From contig CAYVQE010000015.1 of assembly GCA_964454005.1 (NCBI GenBank), positions 3,789 to 67,788 of the forward strand: a stretch of DNA of 64,000 nucleotides, in the 5' to 3' direction. Below the pieces are notes generated by a model that saw nothing but the letters and a program-made list of their open reading frames with translations, was not told the origin of the DNA and did no database searches. Made by a program: the position numbers and the translations under genes. This DNA is from CAYVQE01 sp964454005 (lineage in GTDB: Bacteria; Myxococcota; B64-G9). Shown in pieces: positions 1-8,674 of this stretch. Every line of letters begins with the position of its first letter. The stretch's first letter is position 1.

Positions 1-1431
1 GAAGCCCAGCCCGATTTCGTCGAACCCTTCTCGCTGCTGAACAACCTCATCCGCGAGAACTTCACCGAGCCCCAGGTGCCCACCGCATCCCAGCCGGTGA
101 TGGAGGTGATCAGCTACAGCTCGGACAAGGAAGTACTGGGCTACCAGCAGATCGAACGGGGCAAGAAGTGCCGCATGCCGGGCGATCGCTTCGTGCTGGC
201 GCATTACAACGACAATGCGGCCGGCCGGCTGCAGTTCATGGACGGTTTCTCCGGCGGTGTCATCAGCGGTGGCCAGACCGTACCGCTCGACGACCTCAAG
301 GATCGCTCCAACCAGGTCGGCAAGCGCAAGAAGCAGCCGGTTTACGGCTACAAGCTGATGAAGGGCGACTACGCCAACGTCATCCACGAAGGCGGCGGCT
401 CCTTCGTGCGCTTCGTCAATCCGCCGCACGTGCCACCGGCCCGGTTCCAGTTCAAGCTCGACCCGTTCGTTCTGAAGATCTTCGGCGGCTCATTTTTGGG
501 CCTGGCCCTGATGATCGCGGTGTTGGGTCTGCTGGCCGGCAAGCAGGAGGCGGCGGCTGCGGCGGATCTCGACCGCTTCGCCAAGGTCAGCATGAAAGAC
601 CTCGAGATGGAAAAACCCGATGAGGAGGTCGAGGTCCCGCTCGACGAGCTGCCCGAGCCCGAGAAGCAGGAGGAAGAGAAGGCCGAGGAGCCCAAGGAAG
701 AAGAGCCCCCCAAGGAAAAGCCCAAGAAGAAGCCCAAGCGCCGGCCGCGGCGCCGGGCGCGCAAGAAGGCCGCCGGCGGTGGGGGGGACTCGGGCGGCGG
801 CGCCGGCATGATGGCGGCGCTGGGCAATCTGAACAAGAAGAAATCGTCGAGCAACGTCGTCACCGCGGTCACCAACCTGGATGCGGTTCGCGTGCCCGGC
901 GGCCGGTCGCGCCACAAGGTCTCCGGTCTGGTGACCAAGCTGCCGTCGAGCTCGGTGGTCACCTCGCGCGGCAAGGGCGTTGGGGTCAAGGGCGGCATCG
1001 ACATGCTGCGCGGCGGCAAGGGCAAGGGGGGCCGGGCCGGTATCGGCCCCGGGGCGCTCGGCGGCGGCCGGGCGGGCAAGCGCAAGGTCGGCGGGGTGGT
1101 GTTCAAGGCCCCCAAGCGGCGCATGCGCAAGCGGGGCTCGTTGAGCCGCGAGGCCATCGCCCGGGTGGTGCGCCGGCACCTGAAGCAGATCCAGTATTGC
1201 TACGAGAAGAGCCTGATGCTCAATCCCAAGCTGTCCGGCAAGGTCATCATGGAGTGGACCATCAATACGTCCGGCAAGGTGACGGTGGTCAAGACCAAGC
1301 GCAATACCATGGCTTCGCCGGCGGTGGCCATGTGCATCTCGGCCAACATCAAGAAGTGGAAGTTCCCGAAGCCGAAGGGCGGAATGGTCGTCGTCTCGTA
1401 TCCATTCATTTTCAATTCGATCGGTTTCTAG
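1..1431 (+). CDS. GltG/PglI/AgmX-like gliding-type inner-membrane protein (5' partial)
   Basis: The frame is open from base 1, so the start lies upstream; 476 codons are visible. Codons ~35-145 look like a degenerate FHA-type sensor module (begins VMEVISYSSDKEVLGYQQ). A single membrane helix follows at ~154-180 (FGGSFLGLALMIAVLGLLAG), then a Glu/Pro/Lys-rich periplasmic stretch (~185-255), a Gly/Arg/Lys-rich region, and a C-terminal domain at ~380-476 (REAIARVVRRHLKQIQYCYE, ending VVVSYPFIF) that resembles the TonB-like C-terminal domain of AgmX/PglI proteins. In Myxococcus such proteins span the inner membrane and link a TolQR-like motor to outer-membrane Glt or Nfs partners. It is followed directly by outer-membrane barrel and TPR genes, which fits that role. 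The motor genes themselves are not in the window. The family call is good; assignment to GltG rather than GltJ or NfsG is inference. Confidence 0.75.
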   Translation, partial: EAQPDFVEPFSLLNNLIRENFTEPQVPTASQPVMEVISYSSDKEVLGYQQIERGKKCRMPGDRFVLAHYNDNAAGRLQFMDGFSGGVISGGQTVPLDDLKDRSNQVGKRKKQPVYGYKLMKGDYANVIHEGGGSFVRFVNPPHVPPARFQFKLDPFVLKIFGGSFLGLALMIAVLGLLAGKQEAAAAADLDRFAKVSMKDLEMEKPDEEVEVPLDELPEPEKQEEEKAEEPKEEEPPKEKPKKKPKRRPRRRARKKAAGGGGDSGGGAGMMAALGNLNKKKSSSNVVTAVTNLDAVRVPGGRSRHKVSGLVTKLPSSSVVTSRGKGVGVKGGIDMLRGGKGKGGRAGIGPGALGGGRAGKRKVGGVVFKAPKRRMRKRGSLSREAIARVVRRHLKQIQYCYEKSLMLNPKLSGKVIMEWTINTSGKVTVVKTKRNTMASPAVAMCISANIKKWKFPKPKGGMVVVSYPFIFNSIGF

Positions 1432-1558
1432 GGCTGGACAAGAGGAGCGCCACCGCGTGGATGGGTTCCGTCGACACGAAACCGGTTTCCGGAACCGCCA
1501 CCCCGAGACCGATCGCCACCGTAGCCGCGGCGCCGAGGCGCCGCCGAGGGAGGGTCCG

Positions 1559-2254
1559 ATGCGCGTCGCGCTCAGCTCATGTCGAGCCTGGGCCCTGATC
1601 GTCGGTATCCCACTGGCCCTGGCGGCGGTCGCTCCCGCCACCCGGGCGGACGAGGATCTCGAACGGGGCAAGGTCTACGCCATCCAGGAACGGGCCTATC
1701 GGATGAACCACGAGTTCACCCTGTCCTTCGGTTTCATGCCGCTGGACGCCTTCTACAAGACCTTCTCCGTCAGCGGCCACTACGTGGTGCACTTCGATGA
1801 TCTGTGGGCCTGGGAGGCCGCCCACCTGTCGTTCTCCAGGTACCTCAGCGTGGACACCGGTCTGAAGGAAGAGCTCAACGACCGCTGGGATGCGCAGCCG
1901 ACCGATCCCGAGGAGAACCGGATCGACTTCATTTTGGACACCAACCTGATGCTCAAGCCGATGTACGGCAAGGCGGTGTTGTTCGACGACTGGGTGATCC
2001 ACGGCGAGACCTACTTCGTCCTGGGCGTCGGTGCCGAGAAGTTCAAGACCGCCTGGTACCCGGCTGTCAACGCCGGCGTGGGGCTGCGGGTGTTCGTGAT
2101 CGACACCATCTCGTTGCGGGTCGAGGTGCGCGAGTACGTGCACTTCGGCGAGGATGTCGGCTCCAACCTGGTCTTCGGCCTCGGCTTCTCCTACAACGCC
2201 TTCGCCGACGACTACCGGCCGGGCCGTCCGGTGGATGAGGAGGATGAGCCATGA
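1559..2254 (+). CDS. Outer-membrane beta-barrel protein, GltA/GltB/NfsA-like
   Basis: This encodes 231 residues. I chose ATG 1559 because a GGGAGGG-type ribosome site precedes it and a signal peptide follows (cleavage probably after ...APATRA, ~residue 30). The mature protein alternates aromatic and polar residues in short strands (HEFTLSFGFMPLDAFYKTF, YVVHFDDLWAWEAAH) and ends in a barrel-like segment, like the small outer-membrane barrel family found in myxobacterial Glt and Nfs clusters. Its stop overlaps the next start (ATGA), so the two are translationally coupled. The next gene has the same architecture (YxxDHE/NHE near the N-terminus, HFxxLxxxE), which suggests tandem duplication. It probably forms part of an envelope-spanning complex with the TPR proteins downstream. 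Confidence 0.7.
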   Translation: MRVALSSCRAWALIVGIPLALAAVAPATRADEDLERGKVYAIQERAYRMNHEFTLSFGFMPLDAFYKTFSVSGHYVVHFDDLWAWEAAHLSFSRYLSVDTGLKEELNDRWDAQPTDPEENRIDFILDTNLMLKPMYGKAVLFDDWVIHGETYFVLGVGAEKFKTAWYPAVNAGVGLRVFVIDTISLRVEVREYVHFGEDVGSNLVFGLGFSYNAFADDYRPGRPVDEEDEP

Positions 2255-2925
2255 GCCGGTTGTCGCTGGTGCTGGGGCTGACTGCGATGGTGGGCTTGGC
2301 CGCCGCCGGCGCCCGGGCCGAGGACGAGCCGCCGATCGAGCAGGAGAGCGCCTACGGCGCGATCCAGAAGCGGCTCTACGAGGTCGACCACGAGCTCGGC
2401 CTGGGCTGGGCCTACCTGCCGCTGAACCCCTACTGCAAGGGCTACGGCGCTTCGCTGTCCTACACCATCCATTTCAACCACCTGCTGGCCCTGGAGCTGT
2501 TCCGGGTGGGCTGGGCCTGGAACGTCGACTCCAGCTTGAAGACCAAGCTGATCGATCAGCTGCCCGACATCTCGCCAGCCGAGTTCCCGGCCGTGGTGTT
2601 CTACGAGAACACGAATCTGTTGCTCAAGCTGCTCTACGGCAAGCAGTCGCTGTTCAATCGGGCGGTGCTGCACTGGGAGATCTTCGCCACCGCGGGCGTC
2701 GCCTTCGTCTACCGCAACCCCTTCAACGTCGACGCGCTGGACATGGACAACAACCGCATCGATTTCGGCGTCAACGGTGGCTTCGGTTTCCGCTTCTGGC
2801 TCGATCCGACCTGGTCGCTGCGGGTGGATCTGCGGGACACGGTGCTGCTGCTGGGGCTGAATCGAGCCGACTTGCCGCTGCGCAACAGCGCCGAGATCGG
2901 GCTGTCGATCGCGGTGAACCTCTAG
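2251..2925 (+). CDS. Outer-membrane beta-barrel protein, second paralogue of GltA/GltB type
   Basis: This encodes 224 residues starting at the ATG in the ATGA overlap with the previous gene. A signal peptide ends near residue 23 (...GARA). The mature part mirrors its neighbour: an N-terminal EVDHELGLGWAYLPLNPY segment, a YTIHFNHLLALELFRVGW strand pair, a central LLKLLYGKQSLFN block and a C-terminal barrel segment ending in AVNL. Paired small barrels of this kind (GltA/GltB, NfsA/NfsB) sit in the outer membrane of Myxococcus and contact a periplasmic TPR protein; the TPR gene here starts about 120 bp downstream. The family is supported by architecture and context; the exact orthologue is not resolved. 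Confidence 0.7.
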   Translation: MSRLSLVLGLTAMVGLAAAGARAEDEPPIEQESAYGAIQKRLYEVDHELGLGWAYLPLNPYCKGYGASLSYTIHFNHLLALELFRVGWAWNVDSSLKTKLIDQLPDISPAEFPAVVFYENTNLLLKLLYGKQSLFNRAVLHWEIFATAGVAFVYRNPFNVDALDMDNNRIDFGVNGGFGFRFWLDPTWSLRVDLRDTVLLLGLNRADLPLRNSAEIGLSIAVNL

Positions 2926-3043
2926 CGTCGCAAAAAGCGCGGCACAAGAGGCTCTACTACGAGAACAGAGGTTCGCAAACTTGACCCGTTTGTTCAGACC
3001 GAACCGACTCGAGAGTCTCTAGCGCCGCGGGGAGCCGATGGAC

Positions 3044-4627
3044 ATGACGAACCGCAATTGGATGCTGTGCTCGATGCTGGCGGCCGGGCTGGTCTTGGCG
3101 GTGGCTCCGCCGCTGGCCCGCGGCCAGGACGAGGGCGACGAACCGCCGGCCGAACCGCCGGCCGAGCCGCCGGCCGAACCACCGGCCGAGCCGGAGGCCG
3201 AGGGCCTGAGCGAGGAGGAACTGGCCGAGCTGGCCGGGCAGGTCGAGGAGAAGGTGCAGGTCGGCGCCGAGGTCTTCGACGAAGGGGTCAAGCTGTACTA
3301 CGAGGGCGACTATGTCGGCGCGGCCAAACGGCTGTGGCAGTATATGGACGGCAACGAGCCCGGCGCGGACAAGTACGGCTATGCCGAGTACTTCATCGCC
3401 CTGTCCTTCAACGCCCTGGGCTTGACGCACGCCGCGGTGGAGTACTTCTACAACGTGGCCAAGGACCGCACCAAGCCCGAGCTGCTGCCGGATGCGCTCG
3501 GGGCAATCGAGCGCATCACCCGCAAGCACCCCTTCGACCGCGAACTCATCCTCAAGGATCTGATCTACGACACATCATTCGGCTTCCTGCGGCCGGATCT
3601 GCGGCAGTTCGTCGAGTACCACCAGGGCCTGCTCGACTACCGCAACGGCTTCATCAGCTGGGGCAAGCGGCACTTCGACGCCCTGCCCGAAGGCGGCTAC
3701 TACTACTACAAGGCGCGCTACGTGCAGGCGGTCTACGAGCTGGTCAAGTACAACCTGGACGAGGCGCTGGCCCTGTTCCGCAGCATCCTCGAGGCCGACA
3801 TCGACCAGGTCGACGTGGTCAACGACACCCGCCAGAGCGTGGCGCGGATCCTGTTCGAGCAGAAGGAGTACGCCGAAGCCTACGACATGTACGAGACCAT
3901 CAACGCCCCGATCGAAAAGCAGGCTTCGGTGTTCATGGAAGAGGCCTGGACCCAGTACTACCAGAAGAACTACCAGCGGGCCATGGGGCTGCTCTACGCC
4001 CTGGAGGCCCCCTGCTTCTACCGCTACTTCAACCCCGAGAAGTTCATTCTCAAGTCGCTGATCTACAAGAATCTCTGTCATTACAACGTGGCCAAGGACG
4101 CGGTGGCCGAGTTCTTCCGCCAGTACGGCGATGCCGTGCAAGCGGTCTACGATCGGGTGGATCTGGATCGCAACGAGGTGCTGCTGGACGCGGCGCTGCA
4201 AGAGCCGGCCCTGATCGAGTTGGGCGAGTTCCAGCGCCTGCTGGACACCGAGCTGGGGATGTTGGCCAACTTCGACACCGCCTGGAGAGACAGCGGCCTG
4301 ACCGAGCACCTGGCCCGCATCTACGACCTCAAGATCCAGGAGGTCAACCGGTTGCTCGAGGTCCGGCTGGACGAGGCGTTGCGCCGGGTGGCCGAGCAGC
4401 TGTTGGAGTACGAGGAACAGATGAACTTGCTGAACTACGAGATCGGGCTGTCGATCTACAAGCGCATCAAGGGCACGCCGGTCGAGAAAGATTCCAAGCG
4501 CAAAGAGATCCCGTACTCCGACGTGCGGGTGTACTACGAGTTCGATGGAGAGTTCTGGAATGACGAGATGCACGACTTCCGCTTCTTCATCGAGGACCGC
4601 TGCTTCAGCGAGGAACGCTGGGAGTAG
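3044..4627 (+). CDS. Periplasmic TPR-type protein, GltC/NfsC-like
   Basis: This encodes 527 residues. ATG 3044 lies 9 nt after GGAG (3031-3034); the alternative ATG at 3038 is only 3 nt from it. A signal peptide (MLCSMLAAGLVLAVAPPLARG) is followed by a PPAE repeat tract made of 12-bp units (3140-3199). The body is alpha-helical with TPR-like aromatic/Ala spacing (YAEYFIALSFNALGLTHAAVEYFYNVAKD, IEKQASVFMEEAWTQYYQ split over several repeats) and ends with a distinctive block, VYYEFDGEFWNDEMHDFRF, which I associate with GltC/NfsC-type proteins. It probably lies in the periplasm, bridging the two barrels upstream to the AgmU-like protein downstream. Codon use and spacing are continuous with its neighbours. 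Confidence 0.7.
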   Translation: MTNRNWMLCSMLAAGLVLAVAPPLARGQDEGDEPPAEPPAEPPAEPPAEPEAEGLSEEELAELAGQVEEKVQVGAEVFDEGVKLYYEGDYVGAAKRLWQYMDGNEPGADKYGYAEYFIALSFNALGLTHAAVEYFYNVAKDRTKPELLPDALGAIERITRKHPFDRELILKDLIYDTSFGFLRPDLRQFVEYHQGLLDYRNGFISWGKRHFDALPEGGYYYYKARYVQAVYELVKYNLDEALALFRSILEADIDQVDVVNDTRQSVARILFEQKEYAEAYDMYETINAPIEKQASVFMEEAWTQYYQKNYQRAMGLLYALEAPCFYRYFNPEKFILKSLIYKNLCHYNVAKDAVAEFFRQYGDAVQAVYDRVDLDRNEVLLDAALQEPALIELGEFQRLLDTELGMLANFDTAWRDSGLTEHLARIYDLKIQEVNRLLEVRLDEALRRVAEQLLEYEEQMNLLNYEIGLSIYKRIKGTPVEKDSKRKEIPYSDVRVYYEFDGEFWNDEMHDFRFFIEDRCFSEERWE

Positions 4628-4646
4628 CCCGGCACCGGGAGCTGCC

Positions 4647-7600
4647 ATGAGCCGCATCGCCAAGCAGGTTGCGCCGGCGCTCGTGCTGGCCGTGTTGTGT
4701 CCCTGGCTGTTCGCCTTCTCCTTGACCGACGGAGCCGAGGAGAAGGCCGAGTTCATCGAAGGGCTGCGGCGCGACATCATCAAGGTGGATCACTCGATCG
4801 AGGTCACCAAGGACCTGATCAAGAAGTCCAAGGGAGCCAAGTTCCTGCCGGACATCATCTTCCGCCTGGCCGAGCTCTACGTGGAGAAGTCGCGGCTGGT
4901 CTACTACCTGGAGGTGGAGACCCGGGGCCAGCAGGCCGCCTCGTCGGCCGAGGCCAAGCTGCTGAAGAACGAGGCCATCACCGTCTACAACGATGTGTTG
5001 AAGAACTTCCCGGAGTACCGCTACGCCGACAAGGTGCTCTTCTTCATGGGACACGAGTACCACGAGCTGGGCATGCACGAGGACATGCTCGACACCTACA
5101 AGAAGCTCGTGGAGGAATACCCCAAGAGCACCCTGCTGCTGGAGGCGCTCTACATCATCGGCGACTACTACTTCAACCGGGACAAGCTCGACGAGGCCGA
5201 GGAGCACTTCAAGAAGATCCTCGAGTACCGCGAGTCGCCCATCCACGACATGGCCCGCTACAAGCTGGCCTGGGTGGCCATCAATCGGGCCCGGATCGAG
5301 AAGAAGTACTGGAAGGTGGCGCTGAAGCTGTTCGAGAAAGTGGTGCTCAGCGGCAACACCCGGGGCGAGGTCGATGTCGACCTGCACAAATCGGTCAACA
5401 TCCGGCTCGAGGCGCTCAACGGCATCGTCTTCTGCTACACCGAGGTCTACAAGCCCAAGATGGCGCTGCAGTACTTCCGCAAGCTGGCCGACTCCAAGAA
5501 CGTCTACCTGCACGCGCTGGAAAAGCTGGCCAACCGCTACTTCATCAAGGAGCAGTTCGGCAACGCTGCGATGATGTACCGGCGCATCATCGATCTATCG
5601 AATGACGTCGAGAAGAACCTGGATTACGCCCAGCGGGTCTACGACGCGTCGACCTTCTCCAAGAAGAAGGACAAGGTCGACGAGGACGTGCGCGCGCTGG
5701 TCAAGGCGGCCAGCAAGTACACCTACTCGTGGCGCATCCCCGACAGCGAGAAGAAGCAGCTGGCCAAGGAGTTCGAGGTCTACGCGCGCGACATCGTGAC
5801 CAAGCTGCACCTGCTGGCCCAGAAGCGCGATGAGAAGCGGGCCTTCCGCATCGCCGCCCGGGCCTACGACAACTACCTGTCGTTTTTCGACTACTCGGAG
5901 GAGCTGCAGGAGGTCAAGTTCAACCACGCCGAGTCGCTGTACCACTCGGAGCAGTACCTGAAATCCGCCCGGGCCTACGAGGACATCGTGCGCGACATGG
6001 AGGAGAGCAAGGAGCGCAAGGAGACGCTCTACTCCTGCATCCAGTCCTTCCAGTACGCCCTGGCCGAGGCCAAGTACCTCAGCCGCTTCGAGCTGGTCGA
6101 GGCGCGCCAGGGGCTGAAACAGCTCGGCGCCTACTACGTCAAGAAGTACCCCAAGGACGAAAAGGTCCCCACCATCAAGTTCAACGTCGCCCGCATGTTC
6201 TACGACCAGGGCGAGTACGAGGAAGCCATCGAGTCATTCCTCGAGTACATCAAGCAGTACCCGGCCCACTCCGAGGTGCCGGTGGCCGGCCACCTGGTGC
6301 TCGACTCCTACAAGCAGCTCGAAGACTACGCCGGGCTGGCTGAGCAGGGGCGGGCCTTAGTCTCCGACCCCAACATCAAGGACGCGGAGTTCAAGAAGGA
6401 AGTGGCGGCCATCATCGAGTCGGCCGAGAACCGGGAGCTGGACCAGAAGACCCTGGAAGTGACCAAGGAAGGCGGCGATGCGGTCGAGGCGCTGCTGCAG
6501 TACGCCGGCACCGTCTCGGGCGGTCAGGCCGAGGAGGCCATCTACCGCTCCTTCGTCATGGCCAAGGAAAAGCGCAATATCGAAATGGCCTTCAAGGCCG
6601 GCGCCCAGATCGCCTCGCAGTACGAGAAATCGAAGCACCTCAAGGACGTCTACGCCACGCTGGGCAACTTCTCGGCCCAGATGGCCGACTTCGAGCGCGC
6701 TGCGGCGCTCTACGAAGACTTCTTCAAGCGCTTCCCGAACCAGCCCGAGGCCCGTGAGGCGATGCGGGCGGCGGCGTCGTTCCAGAGCTACCTGGGCAAC
6801 TACCGCAAGGCCATCAAGGCCTACCGCCAGCTGTCGGAGAAGGCCCGCGGCGACCAGAAAGGACGTTTGCTCGTCGAGATCGCCGATGCCTACGCCAAGC
6901 TCAACGACTGGCGGATGGTGCTGGCCACCGCTTCCCAGGCGGTGTCCGAGCTGCCTTCCAGCGTCAAGGCCCAGCTGCTGCTGGGCAAGGCCCAGGAGCA
7001 GCTGGGCAAGATCGAGCAGGCCAAGAACTCTTTCATGGCGGCGGCCACTTCCGGCGGCCAGGACGACCTGGCCATCTCGGCCGAGGCCCAGTTCCGGCTG
7101 GCCGAGATCCTGCTCGACGACTTCCGCAAGATCCGCTTCGGTGCCGGCCAGGAGGACGTGGCCGTCATCCAGAACAAGATGCAACTGGCCCAGATGATCG
7201 ATCAGTTCCTGGCCGGCGTGGTCGAGTTGAAGAATCCCCAGTGGGCCATCGCCGCGCTGTACCGGCTGGCCGACATGTACGAGGAGTTCGCCAGCTTTCT
7301 GGCCGACGCGCCGGTGCCCGCCGACCTGACCGATGAGCAGAAGCAGCAGTACAAGCAGATGATCGAGCAGCAGGTCGATGCCCAGAAGCAGCAGGCCAAG
7401 ACCTACCTGGACGCCTGTCGGCAGGCGGTTCGAAGCAAGAAGGTGTTCGGCAAGTACGCCATGGCCTGCATCACCGGCGAGCTATCGGCCACCGCCGAGC
7501 AGACCTCGCGGCGGCGCGGCAGCCGGGTGACCGGCGAGCGGGTCGACGCGCTCAAAGCCAAGCTGCTCAAAAACCCCAATGATCTTGACACGCTGGATGA

Positions 7601-7955
7601 ACTGGCCATGTTGGCGCTGGCCGGCGGTGACCTGCACTACGCCCAGCTGGTACTGAGTAAAGCGCTGGAGATCGACGAGAACCGGGCTTCCTCGACGAAT
7701 TTGATGGGCGCGGTGGAGCAGTACCGGGGAAACGATCAGGACGCTTACGATCTCTACAATCAGGCCAGCAAGCTCGATCGTCAATACTTGCCGGCCCGGT
7801 TGAACATGGCGGGTCTGTTCATCAAGTACCGAGACGAAGCGCGGGCCAAGGCGGTGTTGAAGAACGTCGCGGGCAAGGCCAAGACCGCCGATCTGTCGAG
7901 CTCGGCCATCCACCCGTCCGCCAAGCAGGCGCTGAGCGCGCTGCGCATCCGGTAG
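4647..7955 (+). CDS. Giant periplasmic TPR protein, GltD/AgmU/NfsD-like
   Basis: This encodes 1102 residues. ATG 4647 is 20 nt after the previous stop, with a GGGAG ribosome site, and starts a signal peptide (VAPALVLAVLCPWLFAFS). Nearly the whole length is TPR/alpha-solenoid: AEAKLLKNEAITVYNDVLKNFP, LLEALYIIGDYYFNRDKLDEAE and YEEAIESFLEYIKQYPAHSE are typical units, and a final canonical TPR pair occupies ~980-1070 (DLHYAQLVLSKALEIDENRA). Size, export signal and neighbours match AgmU/GltD, a periplasmic scaffold of the Myxococcus gliding complex, and its spore-coat paralogue NfsD. Gliding and polysaccharide-export roles cannot be told apart from this sequence. An internal region (~620-660) has few TPR features. 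Confidence 0.75.
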   Translation: MSRIAKQVAPALVLAVLCPWLFAFSLTDGAEEKAEFIEGLRRDIIKVDHSIEVTKDLIKKSKGAKFLPDIIFRLAELYVEKSRLVYYLEVETRGQQAASSAEAKLLKNEAITVYNDVLKNFPEYRYADKVLFFMGHEYHELGMHEDMLDTYKKLVEEYPKSTLLLEALYIIGDYYFNRDKLDEAEEHFKKILEYRESPIHDMARYKLAWVAINRARIEKKYWKVALKLFEKVVLSGNTRGEVDVDLHKSVNIRLEALNGIVFCYTEVYKPKMALQYFRKLADSKNVYLHALEKLANRYFIKEQFGNAAMMYRRIIDLSNDVEKNLDYAQRVYDASTFSKKKDKVDEDVRALVKAASKYTYSWRIPDSEKKQLAKEFEVYARDIVTKLHLLAQKRDEKRAFRIAARAYDNYLSFFDYSEELQEVKFNHAESLYHSEQYLKSARAYEDIVRDMEESKERKETLYSCIQSFQYALAEAKYLSRFELVEARQGLKQLGAYYVKKYPKDEKVPTIKFNVARMFYDQGEYEEAIESFLEYIKQYPAHSEVPVAGHLVLDSYKQLEDYAGLAEQGRALVSDPNIKDAEFKKEVAAIIESAENRELDQKTLEVTKEGGDAVEALLQYAGTVSGGQAEEAIYRSFVMAKEKRNIEMAFKAGAQIASQYEKSKHLKDVYATLGNFSAQMADFERAAALYEDFFKRFPNQPEAREAMRAAASFQSYLGNYRKAIKAYRQLSEKARGDQKGRLLVEIADAYAKLNDWRMVLATASQAVSELPSSVKAQLLLGKAQEQLGKIEQAKNSFMAAATSGGQDDLAISAEAQFRLAEILLDDFRKIRFGAGQEDVAVIQNKMQLAQMIDQFLAGVVELKNPQWAIAALYRLADMYEEFASFLADAPVPADLTDEQKQQYKQMIEQQVDAQKQQAKTYLDACRQAVRSKKVFGKYAMACITGELSATAEQTSRRRGSRVTGERVDALKAKLLKNPNDLDTLDELAMLALAGGDLHYAQLVLSKALEIDENRASSTNLMGAVEQYRGNDQDAYDLYNQASKLDRQYLPARLNMAGLFIKYRDEARAKAVLKNVAGKAKTADLSSSAIHPSAKQALSALRIR

Positions 7956-7976
7956 GGTGCCGAGGGAGGAGAGACG

Positions 7977-8630
7977 ATGCGCACCGACAAGACCTCGATC
8001 TTCTGCGCGGCGGTGTTCGTCGCCGCGGTGATCGGCGGTGCCGCCGGCTGCGGCCCGTCGCTGTCGCATACGGTGCCGGATGATCTGCTCAAGCGGCTGC
8101 CCAAGAGCAGCCAGCGCTCGGTCTACCAGGCGCGGACCGTGGTGACCATCGCCATCGACCGCAAGGGCGCAATCAAGCGCAAGGTCGACAACAGCCTGCG
8201 CGAGATCGATCGCATCCGGGAGAAGATCGCGGAGGCCGAGAAGCGCCTGGACAAGGCCAGCGGCAACAAGAAGGCCCACATCGCGCTCGAGATCACCATG
8301 CTGGAAGCCAAGATCGACTACCTGGAAGAAGTGCTCGACCACCAGGACATCCGGGCCGAGCTGGCCGAGTGGGAGCTGGCATTGGCCAAGGCCCAGTTCG
8401 AGCTGTCCAAGGCGCAGCTGGTGAAGAAGCACTCGATCGCGTTTTCCGGCGACTTGGCCGATTTCGAGCAACAGGTCCAGGAGCTCAAGGCCGACGTGGC
8501 CGCCAAGCGCAAGGCGGTCGAAGCCGAGGCGGCCGAGCTGAAGCAGGAGGAGGAGATCTGGCTAAGCGCCAAGAAGCGCTACTACTCGGCCATCGGTGAG
8601 TCGTCCAAGGGCTGGTGGACCGAGCATTGA
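7977..8630 (+). CDS. Coiled-coil lipoprotein of the Glt/Nfs-like cluster (NfsE/GltE-like position)
   Basis: This encodes 217 residues from ATG 7977, with a strong GAGGGAGGAG ribosome site. The signal peptide ends in a lipobox (GGAAGC, Cys25), so the mature protein should be a lipoprotein. Residues ~75-205 are rich in Glu, Lys, Ala and Leu with heptad character (REIDRIREKIAEAEKRLDKA, ELAEWELALAKAQFELSKAQ), which predicts a long antiparallel coiled coil. It ends in an aromatic stretch (SSKGWWTEH). No enzyme motif is visible. Its place between the AgmU-like and TPR proteins matches the lipoprotein component of Glt/Nfs clusters, but sequence-level homology to NfsE or GltE is not established here. 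Confidence 0.6.
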   Translation: MRTDKTSIFCAAVFVAAVIGGAAGCGPSLSHTVPDDLLKRLPKSSQRSVYQARTVVTIAIDRKGAIKRKVDNSLREIDRIREKIAEAEKRLDKASGNKKAHIALEITMLEAKIDYLEEVLDHQDIRAELAEWELALAKAQFELSKAQLVKKHSIAFSGDLADFEQQVQELKADVAAKRKAVEAEAAELKQEEEIWLSAKKRYYSAIGESSKGWWTEH

Positions 8631-8674
8631 GCCGCACCGGCGGTGGCCGCGGTGGTCTGAGACGGGAGTGGGCG

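Noticed and set aside
7977..8630. OmpH/Skp-like chaperone
   Set aside because: The coiled-coil is similar in style, but the lipobox, size and cluster context fit a Glt/Nfs-type lipoprotein better.
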